Shown one piece after another: positions 18,079 to 26,682 of a stretch of 64,000 nt of DNA. Every line of letters begins with the position of its first letter. The first letter of the stretch is position 1. The notes below the pieces were generated by a model. That model had not been told where the DNA came from, made no database searches, and saw only the letters and a program-made list of their open reading frames with translations. The translations under genes and the position numbers were made by a program. The DNA lies in the IMG/VR virus record IMGVR_UViG_3300010885_033832, positions 31,417-95,416 of that record; one strand, 5' to 3'. This DNA is from a virus.

Positions 18079-18419
18079 GCGAGAGCCTTGTAGGGGTTCC
18101 ATGAGCGGAGGCGCGACCCACAACCACAACTCGAGGTGATGTGGAAGGCGATTTGACGCCCTCCTCGAGTCTGGATGCGATGGAGGCCTCGACGTTCGGC
18201 GTCGCGGATGTAGAGTCCGGGGTCGTACTCTTCTTTGAACACAACTTGAGGCCCGCCCGGCCCGTCCTGCGCCATGATGATGTGCGTAGGAGTGACAATG
18301 ATACGGACAGCCGTGATGTCATGCCTTTCCGCGACAGAGAAGTCAAAGGTGTTGAGGGGCTGATCGGTGGCTGGGCGGAGGATGGCCTCGGCGGGAAACA
18401 GGTCTTGGAGGATTTTCAC
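18075..18419 (-). CDS. Unknown 114-aa protein
   Basis: GTG start overlapping the TAG stop of the upstream HTH gene (TAGTG), and its own stop overlaps the next ATG. The sequence is largely beta with a C-terminal SSCGCGSRLRSW segment; the CGC cluster might bind metal. It has an RDAERRGLHRI element. No family recognised. The chain of one- to four-base overlaps from 18.9 kb to 17.8 kb shows an operon leading into the portal. Confidence 0.8.
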   Translation of the reverse strand: MKILQDLFPAEAILRPATDQPLNTFDFSVAERHDITAVRIIVTPTHIIMAQDGPGGPQVVFKEEYDPGLYIRDAERRGLHRIQTRGGRQIAFHITSSCGCGSRLRSWNPYKALA

Positions 18420-18907
18420 TAGTTCTTGATCCTTTTGTACATTGCGCGGTAGGAAACCTTGGCCGCGTCGGCTAGTTCTTGAATCTTAACGCCATTTTCA
18501 TAGAGAGAGACAACAAGAATAGTGAGTTGCTGATTCGCGAGGGCGTAAGGGTGGTTGAGGGCGTGACGCGAACGGAAAAGTCGGGCTTGTTGGGAAAGGT
18601 ACAAGATGGTTGACAGGTCGGTCGGGTTGACACCAGGCGAGGGAAGTCGACGATTGACGTACTCGGAGAGGTGTGGGATGGGGATTGGGGTGGTATCCGT
18701 GGTTAGAGTGAGGGTTTCGTGGATCCAGTAGTGAAGAGCGCTTCTCGAACGTCGAGCGTGGCGGGGGAGGGCTTCTTGGATGGAGCGAAGAGTCCATCCT
18801 GCATTGAAGAGATCGCGTACTCGTTCGCGGAGGTGTTGAGGGGCGAGATCGTACAGGTAGACGGATTCACATTCGGGGAGGTGCTGTCCACGGGCTGACT
18901 TTCTCAT
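18419..18907 (-). CDS. HTH DNA-binding protein, candidate small terminase or regulator
   Basis: 162 residues. Two helix-turn-helix-like regions are visible: RDLFNAGWTLRSIQEALPRH near residues 31-50 and a C-terminal VKIQELADAAKVSYRAMYKRIKN segment. Two HTH units in a small basic protein at the head of the portal operon fit either a terminase small subunit recognising packaging sites or a transcription factor. It is separated from the terminase large subunit by the AAA/VWA genes. A TAAAAT box lies six bases before the ATG. Which role applies is undecided. Confidence 0.7.
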   Translation of the reverse strand: MRKSARGQHLPECESVYLYDLAPQHLRERVRDLFNAGWTLRSIQEALPRHARRSRSALHYWIHETLTLTTDTTPIPIPHLSEYVNRRLPSPGVNPTDLSTILYLSQQARLFRSRHALNHPYALANQQLTILVVSLYENGVKIQELADAAKVSYRAMYKRIKN

Positions 18908-18913
18908 GGTTTC

Positions 18914-18919
18914 ATTTTA
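18914..18919 (-). promoter_or_regulatory. TAAAAT -10 box, leaderless arrangement
   Basis: TAAAAT followed by exactly six bases and the ATG of the HTH gene. No Shine-Dalgarno sequence is present, so a leaderless transcript is likely. Confidence 0.6.
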
Positions 18920-19697
18920 CGCCATATGTTCAGGACGGATAAAACTGAACAGAAGACGATGTTTTAGTACCTTTACGATAAATGCTTTTGGCCGGAGAGA
19001 CGGATACGCGCTATTTTCGGGCCTTCGCGAAACGTTTCCAAAACACCGACGCCCCCCTTGCGCCACGTCGCCAAGTGTGGTAGGGGGTCAGTCTTTTCTA
19101 GAATGGTCGACCCCCTCCCCCTCCCCTGCCAATCATCATGTCGTGCCTGTCGACGACGACGAGGTCGAGGTGGTCATGATGCCTGACCTTGATGACAGGG
19201 GGGGTGGGGGTAGGGGCTGGCTAAGTCACCACCTAGTCAACGAGGTTGAGTCACCACCTGCCCACGCCCACCACCATCGAGCATGCCTAACATCACTTGA
19301 TGAGTGTGACAGTCACGAGGGGGCTGGGCTAGGTGATAGACATCAAGGCTAGTCGACTAGGCTACCTGCCTCGACGATGCCTCGAGGTGACCCTGACCAC
19401 GACCCTGCCCAGCCTGCCAGCCCGACCACCCTGCCAGCCCACCCTGCCAGATAGGCTAGCCGCATGACCTTGATGGTCGATACATATTGTCAGGGACCAT
19501 GACCACTACACGAGAACACGTCGAGAGATGCATCGAGGCAGGGGGGTGGATGCATCGACAGGTATGCACATCAAGGTTGATGGACTCGACTCGACCATGC
19601 TCACCCGACCGACCATCGAGGGGATGCCCCTAGGTACCCATCACCTCGAGGTACATCACCTAGGTAGGACGGCGTAAAAGGCTCACCGCAAGGGGTG
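18920..19697 (-). other. Gene-poor region of about 780 bp with unusual base usage
   Basis: No convincing gene on either strand. The plus-strand frame here lacks a ribosome site and becomes simple-sequence in translation. From about 19.05 kb the DNA is rich in TCGA, CTAG and CATCGA words and in C- or G-runs, like the AAA/VWA genes that follow. It could hold a regulatory region, a packaging or replication site, or the remains of a gene. It ends close to the 3' end of the VWA gene. Confidence 0.6.
19406..19452. repeat. Imperfect tandem CCTGCCAG repeat
   Basis: Three copies of CCTGCCAG separated by short C-rich spacers inside the gene-poor region. No coding sense is apparent. Confidence 0.6.
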
Positions 19698-21494
19698 TCA
19701 GCGACTCGTGCCAGCGGTGGTCAGAGCCTTAGCCGCAAGGCGACCCACGACCTCGACGACGTTGACGACTGACCCATTCCCGAGGGGTACGAATTCAGCT
19801 GACCCTCGAGTGCAGAACGCCTTAGCCTTGGACAGGCCATAGTCTCCAGCACCTAGCCATAGCACGCCCACCCCGGCGCGAGCGGCCTGAGCCAACCGCG
19901 CATCGACGGCCTTGAGCTGGTCGAGGCGGTACTGCCCATCGGACACGATCACGAGTAAGCGAGCACCCTTGCCCTCGGTCAGGGTCAGCCCACCATCGAG
20001 CGCGAGGAACGCCTTGTCGAACTCCTCGGTCGAGTCGGGGGCAGTGTAGACCTGCACCTCGTTCAGGTGTTGTCCAGGCTTGAGCGTCGAGAACACGGAC
20101 GACCCATAGTAGACCATGGCCACTCGCCCCTGAACTCGGCGTACTGCTTCGGATAGCACCCACGCAGTTGAGGCCATCGACTTCATCGCCGAGCCCATCG
20201 AGCCACTGACATCGACCATCACCCCAATGGTCAGGGGTGGGTTGTCAACATGACGATGCTGGACTCGATTCCATGGCTCGACGTCGACCATCATCCCACG
20301 TGCACGTTGCGCCTGCCCCTGTACGAGAGCACGAGTTCGGAGTCGTCCAGGTGGTAGTCGACTGGCTGACTCGGTGCGAACGCGGTCACGATAACGGGCC
20401 TTCTCGAGTTGACGTGCGAGGAGTACTGCTGCCTGTCGTTCTTGAGCGTTGGGGGCACGGGTCTCAACGAGCTTGGACGAGGTCGAGCTACCCCTGACCA
20501 CGGACTTGACACCAGCCTGAAACACCTCGCGAGCCATCGTCTTGGCCTGTGCACGCTCGTTGGCCTTGGCCCTGTTCTCGACCGACCTCTCATCGTACTC
20601 AGCCATCTTGGCCTGCCTGCCTGCCTCGGACTCGACAGCCATCGTGACAGTGAATCCATCCTCGCCTAGTGCATCGAGCATCTCGCCCAACTGCTTGGAC
20701 GTGAGGATCATGCCCTCCTTGCCCGACTGACCCTGACGTTCAGCCTCAGTGGTGATGATCGTGTTCCAGTCTCGCGCGAGGTCGATCATCCCATCGACAT
20801 CACCATGTGAGGTGACAGCGAACTTGGACCATACGCGAGACAGTGCATCGACGACCTCGTCCGACAGGACACGTCCCACGAATGCGCGGACGTTGACCAC
20901 GTCCTCGTCGAGGAGGATGCCCACGTCACGTCGCCCGAGGATGAGCGTTGCCATCTTGGCAGCCTGCCTGACCTTGGGGATGTCATCGTCGACGCCCACC
21001 TTGAGGTCGGACATTACGATGCCCATCGCCGATGCTCGGAGCATGATCTGATTCTCTGGGTACTCCAGAACACCTCGTGCCTCGATACGTACCTCCTCGA
21101 GGACGACCATTGCATCCCATACACCAGCCTCGTGCTTGAGGCGTTCTTGGGTCGCCTCGAGTGGCCACAACGAGTATCGTGCATGACACGCCTCGTGGAA
21201 GATTGCCCCTGTCGCCTTGGCATTCTCGAGCTGGACCACACGACGTGTGAAGTCACCAATCACCTCGGGGTTGCCATGGTCGAACGCGATGTCGGAGTTG
21301 ACCTCGATCTCGGACGTGGCAGGGTTGTACGCTGCGGGGGCACCATGGTCCATGCCTACCCATGGGCCGACGAATACAGTGAGGTCACCACGACCTGACC
21401 ACTCGTTGACCATCGACCCAATCGAGGCACCGACCTTGAGCCACTTGGATGATGTGGTGCGACGTGCAACGACGCTGTGCCCGAAGTGTGTCAT
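19698..21494 (-). CDS. VWA-domain protein with HEXXH motif, partner of the MoxR-like ATPase
   Basis: 598 residues. Near the N-terminus HEACH (100-104) forms a zincin-like HEXXH. A charged, helical middle follows, then a von Willebrand factor A domain with the MIDAS motif DVSGSMGS (428-435) and a later VIVSDGQYR. This order resembles DUF2201-type metallopeptidase-like/VWA proteins, which pair with MoxR ATPases as substrate adaptors in metal insertion or complex remodelling. It starts 8 bases after the AAA gene ends, so the two are one unit. The codon usage is richer in GAG, CTC and TCGA-containing codons than in the rest of the packaging block. The client is unknown; a capsid or portal assembly role is guesswork. 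Confidence 0.85.
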   Translation of the reverse strand: MTHFGHSVVARRTTSSKWLKVGASIGSMVNEWSGRGDLTVFVGPWVGMDHGAPAAYNPATSEIEVNSDIAFDHGNPEVIGDFTRRVVQLENAKATGAIFHEACHARYSLWPLEATQERLKHEAGVWDAMVVLEEVRIEARGVLEYPENQIMLRASAMGIVMSDLKVGVDDDIPKVRQAAKMATLILGRRDVGILLDEDVVNVRAFVGRVLSDEVVDALSRVWSKFAVTSHGDVDGMIDLARDWNTIITTEAERQGQSGKEGMILTSKQLGEMLDALGEDGFTVTMAVESEAGRQAKMAEYDERSVENRAKANERAQAKTMAREVFQAGVKSVVRGSSTSSKLVETRAPNAQERQAAVLLARQLEKARYRDRVRTESASRLPPGRLRTRALVQGQAQRARGMMVDVEPWNRVQHRHVDNPPLTIGVMVDVSGSMGSAMKSMASTAWVLSEAVRRVQGRVAMVYYGSSVFSTLKPGQHLNEVQVYTAPDSTEEFDKAFLALDGGLTLTEGKGARLLVIVSDGQYRLDQLKAVDARLAQAARAGVGVLWLGAGDYGLSKAKAFCTRGSAEFVPLGNGSVVNVVEVVGRLAAKALTTAGTSR

Positions 21495-21502
21495 GCCCGG
21501 CC

Positions 21503-22576
21503 TCAGATACGCGAGGGGAGCATGGACTCACCAAAAGCACGACTGAAGACATCGGACACTACAGGTCGGTCCATCTCAGGCGCGGAGGCCAACAGGTTCT
21601 GAATCGCGAATCGTGCCCCGAACTTCTCGGTCACATCCCTGAATGCCAGGAGCTCACGGAGCTGTGGAGCCCACGACACGTCGCCTGACTCGAGGCGCTT
21701 GTTGAGGTTCTGGGCCGCGGTCACTGCGAGGCGTTCGACGCCCAGCTTCTTGGCCAGTGCCCAGTCCGTCGTCATCTCAGTCTGGATTGCGAATCGAGAC
21801 AGCAACGCCTCGGACAGGTTGACACCTGGGGCGTGGGGATTCGTCGCGGCCACGATGAAGAATCCAGCCTGAGCCTTGACGGTCCCGCGTTCAGGGTTGG
21901 CAGTGACGGTGTACTCGCGACGACCATCCATCAGGCCATAGACCACGGACAGGACCTTGGGGTCGATGAGGCCGACCTCGTCGATGAGAAGGACCTTGCC
22001 CTCCTCGGCTGCCTTGATGAGCGGGCCGTCGACCCACGAGAATCCATCGGGGGTCTGGATGTATCCGCCAACGAGGTCGGACACCTCGGTGTCGCCCGAG
22101 CCCAAGATCGTGTACAGATTCGTCCCGAACGCGGCCTCGACCAGCGCGGTCTTGCCTGTGCCGGGCGGGCCATAGAACAACGAGTACAGCCCTGACTCAC
22201 GTGCCTCGCGAAGGACATCGACGTCGACGTGCTCGCCCCACTTGCGCGTGTAGTACTTCTCTCCGTTGGGCCGGAGGAACGACTCGTCTTCGGTTGCGTT
22301 CGGGAGCATCTTCTTCTCTTCTAAGGACTTGGGAGGAATCATGGCTTTCGAGGGGGTCGAGCCATTCTGACCGCGACCACGTGCTCGTGAGGACGGCGTT
22401 GAGTATGCCTCGAAGTTGCCCGTGAGCATGTCGACGTCGGCCCACTTCGAGTCTACCTCACTGAGTAGGGCCGAGACGAGGATGTATGAGATCTCCTCAG
22501 GCAGGTGGATGTCCTTGCCATAGTGATCGGCCAGTCTCTTGTTGATCTTGAATGGTGATGTGCTGTACGTAGGCAT
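21503..22576 (-). CDS. MoxR-like AAA+ ATPase
   Basis: 357 residues with GPPGTGKT at 136-143 (Walker A), VLLIDEVGL with D199/E200 (Walker B) and AATNP with N246 (sensor 1), followed by LSEALLSRF. This is the MoxR/CobS branch of AAA+ ATPases, hexameric machines that act with a VWA partner, and the VWA gene is next downstream. The N-terminal 100 residues are specific to this protein. The pair lies between terminase and portal, which is unusual for a phage packaging block. Function as a chaperone or remodeller is inferred from the family. Confidence 0.9.
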   Translation of the reverse strand: MPTYSTSPFKINKRLADHYGKDIHLPEEISYILVSALLSEVDSKWADVDMLTGNFEAYSTPSSRARGRGQNGSTPSKAMIPPKSLEEKKMLPNATEDESFLRPNGEKYYTRKWGEHVDVDVLREARESGLYSLFYGPPGTGKTALVEAAFGTNLYTILGSGDTEVSDLVGGYIQTPDGFSWVDGPLIKAAEEGKVLLIDEVGLIDPKVLSVVYGLMDGRREYTVTANPERGTVKAQAGFFIVAATNPHAPGVNLSEALLSRFAIQTEMTTDWALAKKLGVERLAVTAAQNLNKRLESGDVSWAPQLRELLAFRDVTEKFGARFAIQNLLASAPEMDRPVVSDVFSRAFGESMLPSRI

Positions 22577-22578
22577 GG

Positions 22579-23211
22579 CTAGACTGCACTCCCCGTTGTC
22601 AGCAGTGCAGGGATCGACTTGCCTATGGGCTCGGTCACGGACTCAGGGAATCCGGCGTCACGACGGACACGCTCGAGACGTCGGAGCAGGGCCGATGGGG
22701 TCTGCTTGCTATACGCCTCGCGAGCATCGGTGTCGGTCACCTCGATGTACAACGGCTTCTGGATCGCGTACACCTCGGGCTTGCCCATCATCGCACCGAG
22801 CCAGTCCATGATGTACTCGTACGCGTTGGAGTCCATGACTTCGGACACCACCTCTTGGACATCGAGGAGACGATCGAAGACGAGGCTCTGCTGCTCGATT
22901 CGGGTCATGTAGTGCATCTTCGGGGCGGTGACACTGCCAGCGCTATGCACGACGCCGCCCGAGCTCGAGAACGTTTCATTACGGACTGAGCCATGAATCG
23001 CAGCGAATCGCCAACGGGCTCGAGGATTGGTCGGGGCGGTAGAGCGGTGGAAGATCGACGGCCACTTCCACTCCCGAGTGGTCACGTCGCGGTGGGGTGG
23101 CATCACCAGCACCTGACGGGTGTAGACCTCGGTCCCATTCCCAGCGATGGGTCGGGCCTCAAGGTACAGTGCGAATCGTTTCGGTGGGGCTTTAGTGGTG
23201 ACGACAGCCAT
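22579..23211 (-). CDS. Unknown 210-aa protein upstream of the AAA gene
   Basis: ATG at 23209-23211 with a GAAAGGA ribosome site. It ends two bases before the AAA start, so it belongs to the same unit. Predicted mixed alpha/beta with a central SSSGGVVHSAGS loop and a helical C-terminal half. No family recognised. As the third member of the AAA/VWA unit it may be a client or adaptor, an inference from position only. Confidence 0.8.
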   Translation of the reverse strand: MAVVTTKAPPKRFALYLEARPIAGNGTEVYTRQVLVMPPHRDVTTREWKWPSIFHRSTAPTNPRARWRFAAIHGSVRNETFSSSGGVVHSAGSVTAPKMHYMTRIEQQSLVFDRLLDVQEVVSEVMDSNAYEYIMDWLGAMMGKPEVYAIQKPLYIEVTDTDAREAYSKQTPSALLRRLERVRRDAGFPESVTEPIGKSIPALLTTGSAV

Positions 23212-23241
23212 CAGAGTCCTTTCGTGGAGACGTAAGACTCA

Positions 23242-23472
23242 CTATACGCCCATGGCCTCCAGCGTCAAGCTAAGACACGCTGAGCACGAGATCTGCACAT
23301 CACCATCGTCGGCCATCACGGCCCATCTCTCGGTGCCTTGAGCATCCTGACACCCAGCGCAGGCAATACTTCTACCCTCGTCGACGATGCCTGACTTCTC
23401 AACGGCGTCGAGGTCACAGCGAAGTCCGGCGTCGAACTTGACGACCTCGAACGCGCGTACGGTCATGCTCAT
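23242..23472 (-). CDS. Small Cys-containing protein (76 aa)
   Basis: The start MSMTVRAFEVV is chosen because its ATG overlaps the terminase TGA (ATGA). Five Cys occur, including CAGC and CSAC pairs that would make one zinc knuckle. It lies between the terminase gene and the 210-aa gene. No recognised family. Confidence 0.75.
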   Translation of the reverse strand: MSMTVRAFEVVKFDAGLRCDLDAVEKSGIVDEGRSIACAGCQDAQGTERWAVMADDGDVQISCSACLSLTLEAMGV

Positions 23473-24887
23473 CGGACCCTGAACTTCGATCCGCCAGCAC
23501 CCTGCTGACCGATGCCGGGCAGGGTGAATCGGCGACCTGCTGGTGACTTGGCTGATAGCCCACCACCGAGGAATCCAGCGGGTGGCTTGATGAGCAACGC
23601 GGTCAGTGCATGCACGAGGGCGTCGACGCGGTCGGGGGACTTGCCCTCGCCAGGGATCCACGACATCATCTGGGACTCGAGCTGAGGGAACACGCCCACG
23701 TGGTGGACACGGCCCTGCTCATACGCGAGGGTGATCGGCTCAGCGCGGAGTGCCTTGCCATACTTGGAGTGCACCTCGAGGACCTTGATCGTGGGGTCGA
23801 TTGTGTGGATGGCGTTCTTGACGAGCGCCCCACCCTGATTGACCTCGGCGACAACGGGGCATCCCCACTTCTTGGCCGCGGCGACAACGGCCTGTGCCCA
23901 CACGGTGGGGGACCCGAGGATAGATGTATCCTCGAGTACCCATGACTGACGCTTATACAAGTCTCGTTCGCCCGTTGAGCCTACCACGACGATGCCACAC
24001 TCGTCCTTGGGGCTCTCGGCGACGGATGGGTCGACACCGATCACGCGCAGTGGCATCTGTGGCGGGTAGGCACCCTGTCGATAGTTGTCGATGATGTCTT
24101 CGGTCCAGAGCGCACCATCAACGGAGTCGAGCATCTCACCATAGAGCTCTTGAGCGGCGAGGGAAGTACCACCATAGACACCGAGCATGGTATCGAGGTA
24201 CGCGCTCGACAGGTTCCCGGCGTTGTCCATCGTCGATCCGCGAGTGACACGGACGCGGTTGGGGTGTTCCTCGGATTCCTTGAGAAGTTCGCGGAGCATG
24301 GCCACGCGCTTCGGTGTGGTCGTGATCATGATCTTGGGGACGGCTCCGAGACGCGTAGCGATACGGAGGTTCTGCCACGCGGTCAGTCCCGAGTCGTCGG
24401 GCATCTGTCGCCAAGCGGCGGCCTCGTCGGCGAGTGACGCGTGGAACTGTGGACCACGGAGAAGGTTGGGTTCGTCGGCGGAGAACGTCGTCGCGATGGT
24501 TCCGTTGGGCCACGTCAGTCGTCGCTTCGACGGCTCGTACAGTGGCATCTCACTCGGTGGTGAGATCGACATAATCCCTGACTGTCCTTCGACCACAACG
24601 TCGCGGGCGTCGGCGGCTGTACGGGCAACGATGGCGATACGCTTCGGCCCTGTCTTACTGATGTCGCGGGCTTGCTCTCTGAGCCACTCGGCTCCGGTCC
24701 GGGTCTTACCCCAACCACGACCCGCGAGGGCAATCCAGATGTTCCAGTCACCATCCGGCGCGTGTTGTTCGGGGCGACCCCAGAACGACCAATCCCACAG
24801 CAGACCCTCGGGGTCCATACCTGCCATCATCCGAGCGCGATCGTCGGGGGATAGCTCAGCGATTACCTGCGCGAGTGACTTCGACAT
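23469..24887 (-). CDS. Terminase large subunit (packaging ATPase and nuclease)
   Basis: 472 residues. The ATPase domain has GRGWGKTRT (K61; Walker A) and SLADEAAAW with D154/E155 (Walker B), followed by ITTTPKR (coupling motif). The nuclease domain begins with VIGVDPSVAE (D286, a metal ligand of the RNase H-like fold). It docks on the portal and pumps DNA into the prohead. Length is normal for the family. No small-subunit gene is adjacent; the HTH protein at 18.9 kb and the 308-aa protein at 47 kb are candidates. A hairpin lies between it and the thioredoxin gene. The start ATG is preceded by TAGGAT at six bases. Confidence 0.95.
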   Translation of the reverse strand: MSKSLAQVIAELSPDDRARMMAGMDPEGLLWDWSFWGRPEQHAPDGDWNIWIALAGRGWGKTRTGAEWLREQARDISKTGPKRIAIVARTAADARDVVVEGQSGIMSISPPSEMPLYEPSKRRLTWPNGTIATTFSADEPNLLRGPQFHASLADEAAAWRQMPDDSGLTAWQNLRIATRLGAVPKIMITTTPKRVAMLRELLKESEEHPNRVRVTRGSTMDNAGNLSSAYLDTMLGVYGGTSLAAQELYGEMLDSVDGALWTEDIIDNYRQGAYPPQMPLRVIGVDPSVAESPKDECGIVVVGSTGERDLYKRQSWVLEDTSILGSPTVWAQAVVAAAKKWGCPVVAEVNQGGALVKNAIHTIDPTIKVLEVHSKYGKALRAEPITLAYEQGRVHHVGVFPQLESQMMSWIPGEGKSPDRVDALVHALTALLIKPPAGFLGGGLSAKSPAGRRFTLPGIGQQGAGGSKFRVR

Positions 24888-24893
24888 GACACA

Positions 24894-24899
24894 ATCCTA
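24894..24899 (-). promoter_or_regulatory. TAGGAT box six bases before the terminase start
   Basis: TAGGAT-N6-ATG. It can be read as a -10 box of a leaderless message or as an AGGA ribosome site; it follows a terminator hairpin, which favours a promoter. Confidence 0.45.
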
Positions 24900-24909
24900 C
24901 CTAAAGGTT

Positions 24910-24935
24910 GGACCCCCTAGAAAACTAGGGGGTCC
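24910..24935 (-). terminator. Hairpin between thioredoxin and terminase
   Basis: Perfect 11-bp stem GGACCCCCTAG with an AAAA loop, just after the thioredoxin gene. It lacks a clear T-run. Confidence 0.6.
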
Positions 24936-24957
24936 CGACGGCGACGACAGCAGGGCG

Positions 24958-25278
24958 TTATACGAGGTAGTCCGATAGGTCAGACTCGAGGGCTGGGCGT
25001 GGCTTCGCGCCGACAATTGTCTTGACGACTTCTCCGCCAACGAACACCTTCATCGTCGGAATCGAGACAACACCATACGCGGTGGGTGTCTCGGGATCCT
25101 CTTCGATGTTCAGCTTCACGATTGTAAGGCTGGGGTATTCATCGGCGATAGCGTCAAGTACTGGACCAACGGCGCGGCAGGGGCCACACCATTCAGCCCA
25201 GAAGTCAACGAGGACCGGACCCTCGGCGCTGAGCACATCGGCGTCGAAGGTCGAGTCGGTTGTTTTTCCAGCGGGCAC
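24958..25278 (-). CDS. Thioredoxin
   Basis: 106 residues with FWAEWCGPC (active-site C31 and C34), SIPTMKVF containing the cis-Pro, and a normal thioredoxin length. It reduces disulfides and is the usual electron donor for class I ribonucleotide reductase, encoded at 60-64 kb here. GTG start overlapping the TAG of the upstream gene (TAGTG), so translation is coupled. A hairpin follows. Confidence 0.95.
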   Translation of the reverse strand: MPAGKTTDSTFDADVLSAEGPVLVDFWAEWCGPCRAVGPVLDAIADEYPSLTIVKLNIEEDPETPTAYGVVSIPTMKVFVGGEVVKTIVGAKPRPALESDLSDYLV

Positions 25279-25652
25279 TACACAACCACCTTGACGGTGT
25301 TGTCACCCTTGAAGATAGCCTTGAGTGTATCGGCGTTGAGGACGTCGGTCACCTCGAGTCGGTTCTTCGACTGGAACTGCTGAACGGCGATCTGGGTACC
25401 GTTCTGGTAGACACCGGGCTTGTCCCCAATTACGGACACGAACTCAAGTTCGCGGAGGCGACGCTGAAGTTCGGTGACGCTGGTGGACTCGCGCTGGTGC
25501 AGTGGGTTCTGCAGAATCGCAGCGAGCACAACCTGAACGGCGGTGCTCGGTGCTTCGACAGACGCGGGGGCAGACGGCGCAGCGGGCTTGGACGGAGTCG
25601 AGGCGGGCTCGAAGGGTTCGGGGACGATGGAGTCGATGTTGTTATCAGTCAT
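25278..25652 (-). CDS. Peptidoglycan-binding-like protein
   Basis: Chosen start MTDNNIDSI; an ATG three codons earlier is possible. A Pro/Ala/Ser-rich N-terminal linker of about 40 residues leads into a C-terminal domain with LQRRLRELEFVSV, GVYQNGTQIAVQQFQ and LNADTLKAIF, the pattern of PG_binding_1 repeats. It would anchor a protein to the cell wall, but no catalytic domain is attached and no signal peptide is visible. A TAGAAT box lies seven bases before the ATG. Coupled to thioredoxin. Confidence 0.75.
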   Translation of the reverse strand: MTDNNIDSIVPEPFEPASTPSKPAAPSAPASVEAPSTAVQVVLAAILQNPLHQRESTSVTELQRRLRELEFVSVIGDKPGVYQNGTQIAVQQFQSKNRLEVTDVLNADTLKAIFKGDNTVKVVV

Positions 25653-25672
25653 GGAATTCATTCTACCGAAGG

Positions 25673-25858
25673 TTACTCACCCTTACTCGAGAGGACGGCG
25701 AGCGCCACCGCGGCCAGTCCTAGAGCTTGGATAGTAGCGAACGGATTACCGAGATCGACGGCGACGACTATCGCAGCGACGGCGAGCGCCAGCGCGACGA
25801 CAGGTAGCCAGTTGGTGTTGCTGATGATGAAACGGATTCGTCGGAGTAGTTGATTCAT
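25673..25858 (-). CDS. Small membrane protein (61 aa, two helices)
   Basis: MNQLLRRIRF basic start followed by two hydrophobic segments (about 17-35 and 41-56) around a short polar turn. Size and topology would suit a small holin or membrane peptide, but no family is recognised and lysis genes are far away. TAGGAT lies exactly six bases before the ATG. Confidence 0.75.
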   Translation of the reverse strand: MNQLLRRIRFIISNTNWLPVVALALAVAAIVVAVDLGNPFATIQALGLAAVALAVLSSKGE

Positions 25859-25864
25859 ACCGAA

Positions 25865-25870
25865 ATCCTA
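25865..25870 (-). promoter_or_regulatory. TAGGAT box six bases before the 61-aa membrane gene
   Basis: Same TANNNT-N6-ATG spacing as other first genes in the window; an AGGA ribosome site is the alternative reading. Confidence 0.4.
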
Positions 25871-26050
25871 TCACGACTCTTCATCGCGGATCGTGGCCCG
25901 GAGATCGTCGGCGCGAGTACGTCGGCGCTTCGTGCGCTTGTCGGCATGCGTTCCCCACGCGTTCGATTGGGCGCGCTCGGCGTCTGCCCGTGCCTTGTCT
26001 GGATTCGCAGCGGGCACGTAACGGCGTGGCTTCTTGTCGTCGGCGCTCAT
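25871..26050 (-). CDS. Small basic protein (59 aa)
   Basis: Start chosen at MSADDKKPRRY because TACAAT lies exactly six bases before this ATG and a TTGACG -35 lies 18 bases before that. The protein is very basic (KRTKRRRTRADD) and likely unstructured or nucleic-acid binding. No family. It overlaps none of its neighbours and begins the block of GGCGAGCGCC palindromes. Confidence 0.65.
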   Translation of the reverse strand: MSADDKKPRRYVPAANPDKARADAERAQSNAWGTHADKRTKRRRTRADDLRATIRDEES

Positions 26051-26056
26051 CCCCCC

Positions 26057-26062
26057 ATTGTA
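26057..26062 (-). promoter_or_regulatory. Promoter of a leaderless gene: TTGACG-N18-TACAAT
   Basis: The -10 box TACAAT is six bases before the ATG and separated by 18 bases from TTGACG. There is no leader or room for a ribosome site, only GGGGGG. Confidence 0.75.
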
Positions 26063-26249
26063 CCGCGAGCGCCGGAGTCCCGTCAACGGCGCTCAGCGCC
26101 TCTCTGACGGCGTAACGCGTTCCGGCCACTACGACAGACGGCCTGCCGGAGTGACGCGTCTAACGACGGCGCAGAGCGTCGGCGAGCGCCTAACGGCGTC
26201 GGCGTCCGGCGTCCGCGATCGCAGCGCAACGGCGAGCGCCGACCAACGG

Positions 26250-26287
26250 CGAAACGCCCAACCGTTTCCACTCGGCTGGGCGTTTCG
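26250..26287 (-). terminator. Hairpin after the 71-aa gene
   Basis: 11-bp stem CGAAACGCCCA/TGGGCGTTTCG, directly downstream of the gene. Confidence 0.7.
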
Positions 26288-26293
26288 TCGGCG

Positions 26294-26509
26294 CTAGTTG
26301 TTCGGGTCGAATTCTTCGACGTGGCGGACGTTGCAGACTTCGCAGTCGTCGACGATGGCGAGCGCCTTACCGTCGGCGAAGTACTGGAACGTGGCGGGCT
26401 GGTTGTGGAGCGTGGTGTCGTCGTTGTCCCAGCCACAGGCTCGGAATCCAAACTCTCCCTCGTTCTCGGCGACGCACCCGTTTGGGTCGGTGTCGTAGTA
26501 TCCGCTCAT
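26294..26509 (-). CDS. Cassette gene: 71-aa Cys protein
   Basis: ATG at 26507-26509 with AAAGGA six bases upstream; longer readings would ignore this site. Cys occur at GCV, RACGW and CEVC, enough for one zinc site. Otherwise acidic. First (leftmost) member of the minus-strand cassette array; it has its own hairpin downstream. Confidence 0.8.
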   Translation of the reverse strand: MSGYYDTDPNGCVAENEGEFGFRACGWDNDDTTLHNQPATFQYFADGKALAIVDDCEVCNVRHVEEFDPNN

Positions 26510-26682
26510 TGTGTTTCCTTTCGTCGCGGTCGGCGTTTCCTCCCGCGTAATCAGTCTATCGGCGGGCACCGACATGTAATAGCCTCCCCTCCCCGACTGT
26601 GGCCGGAATCAGGCCGGCCATCGATGGCCACAACGTCACGACGACGAGCGCCGAAGTCGCCGCGGACAGTCGACGCAGACGA

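Noticed and set aside
18906-19352. 148-codon plus-strand ORF in the gene-poor region
   Set aside because: Starts inside the reverse start codon of the HTH gene, lacks a ribosome site and turns into a low-complexity Asp/Gly/His run.
24187-24978. 263-codon plus-strand ORF opposite the terminase
   Set aside because: Pure antisense shadow; the terminase motifs are on the minus strand.
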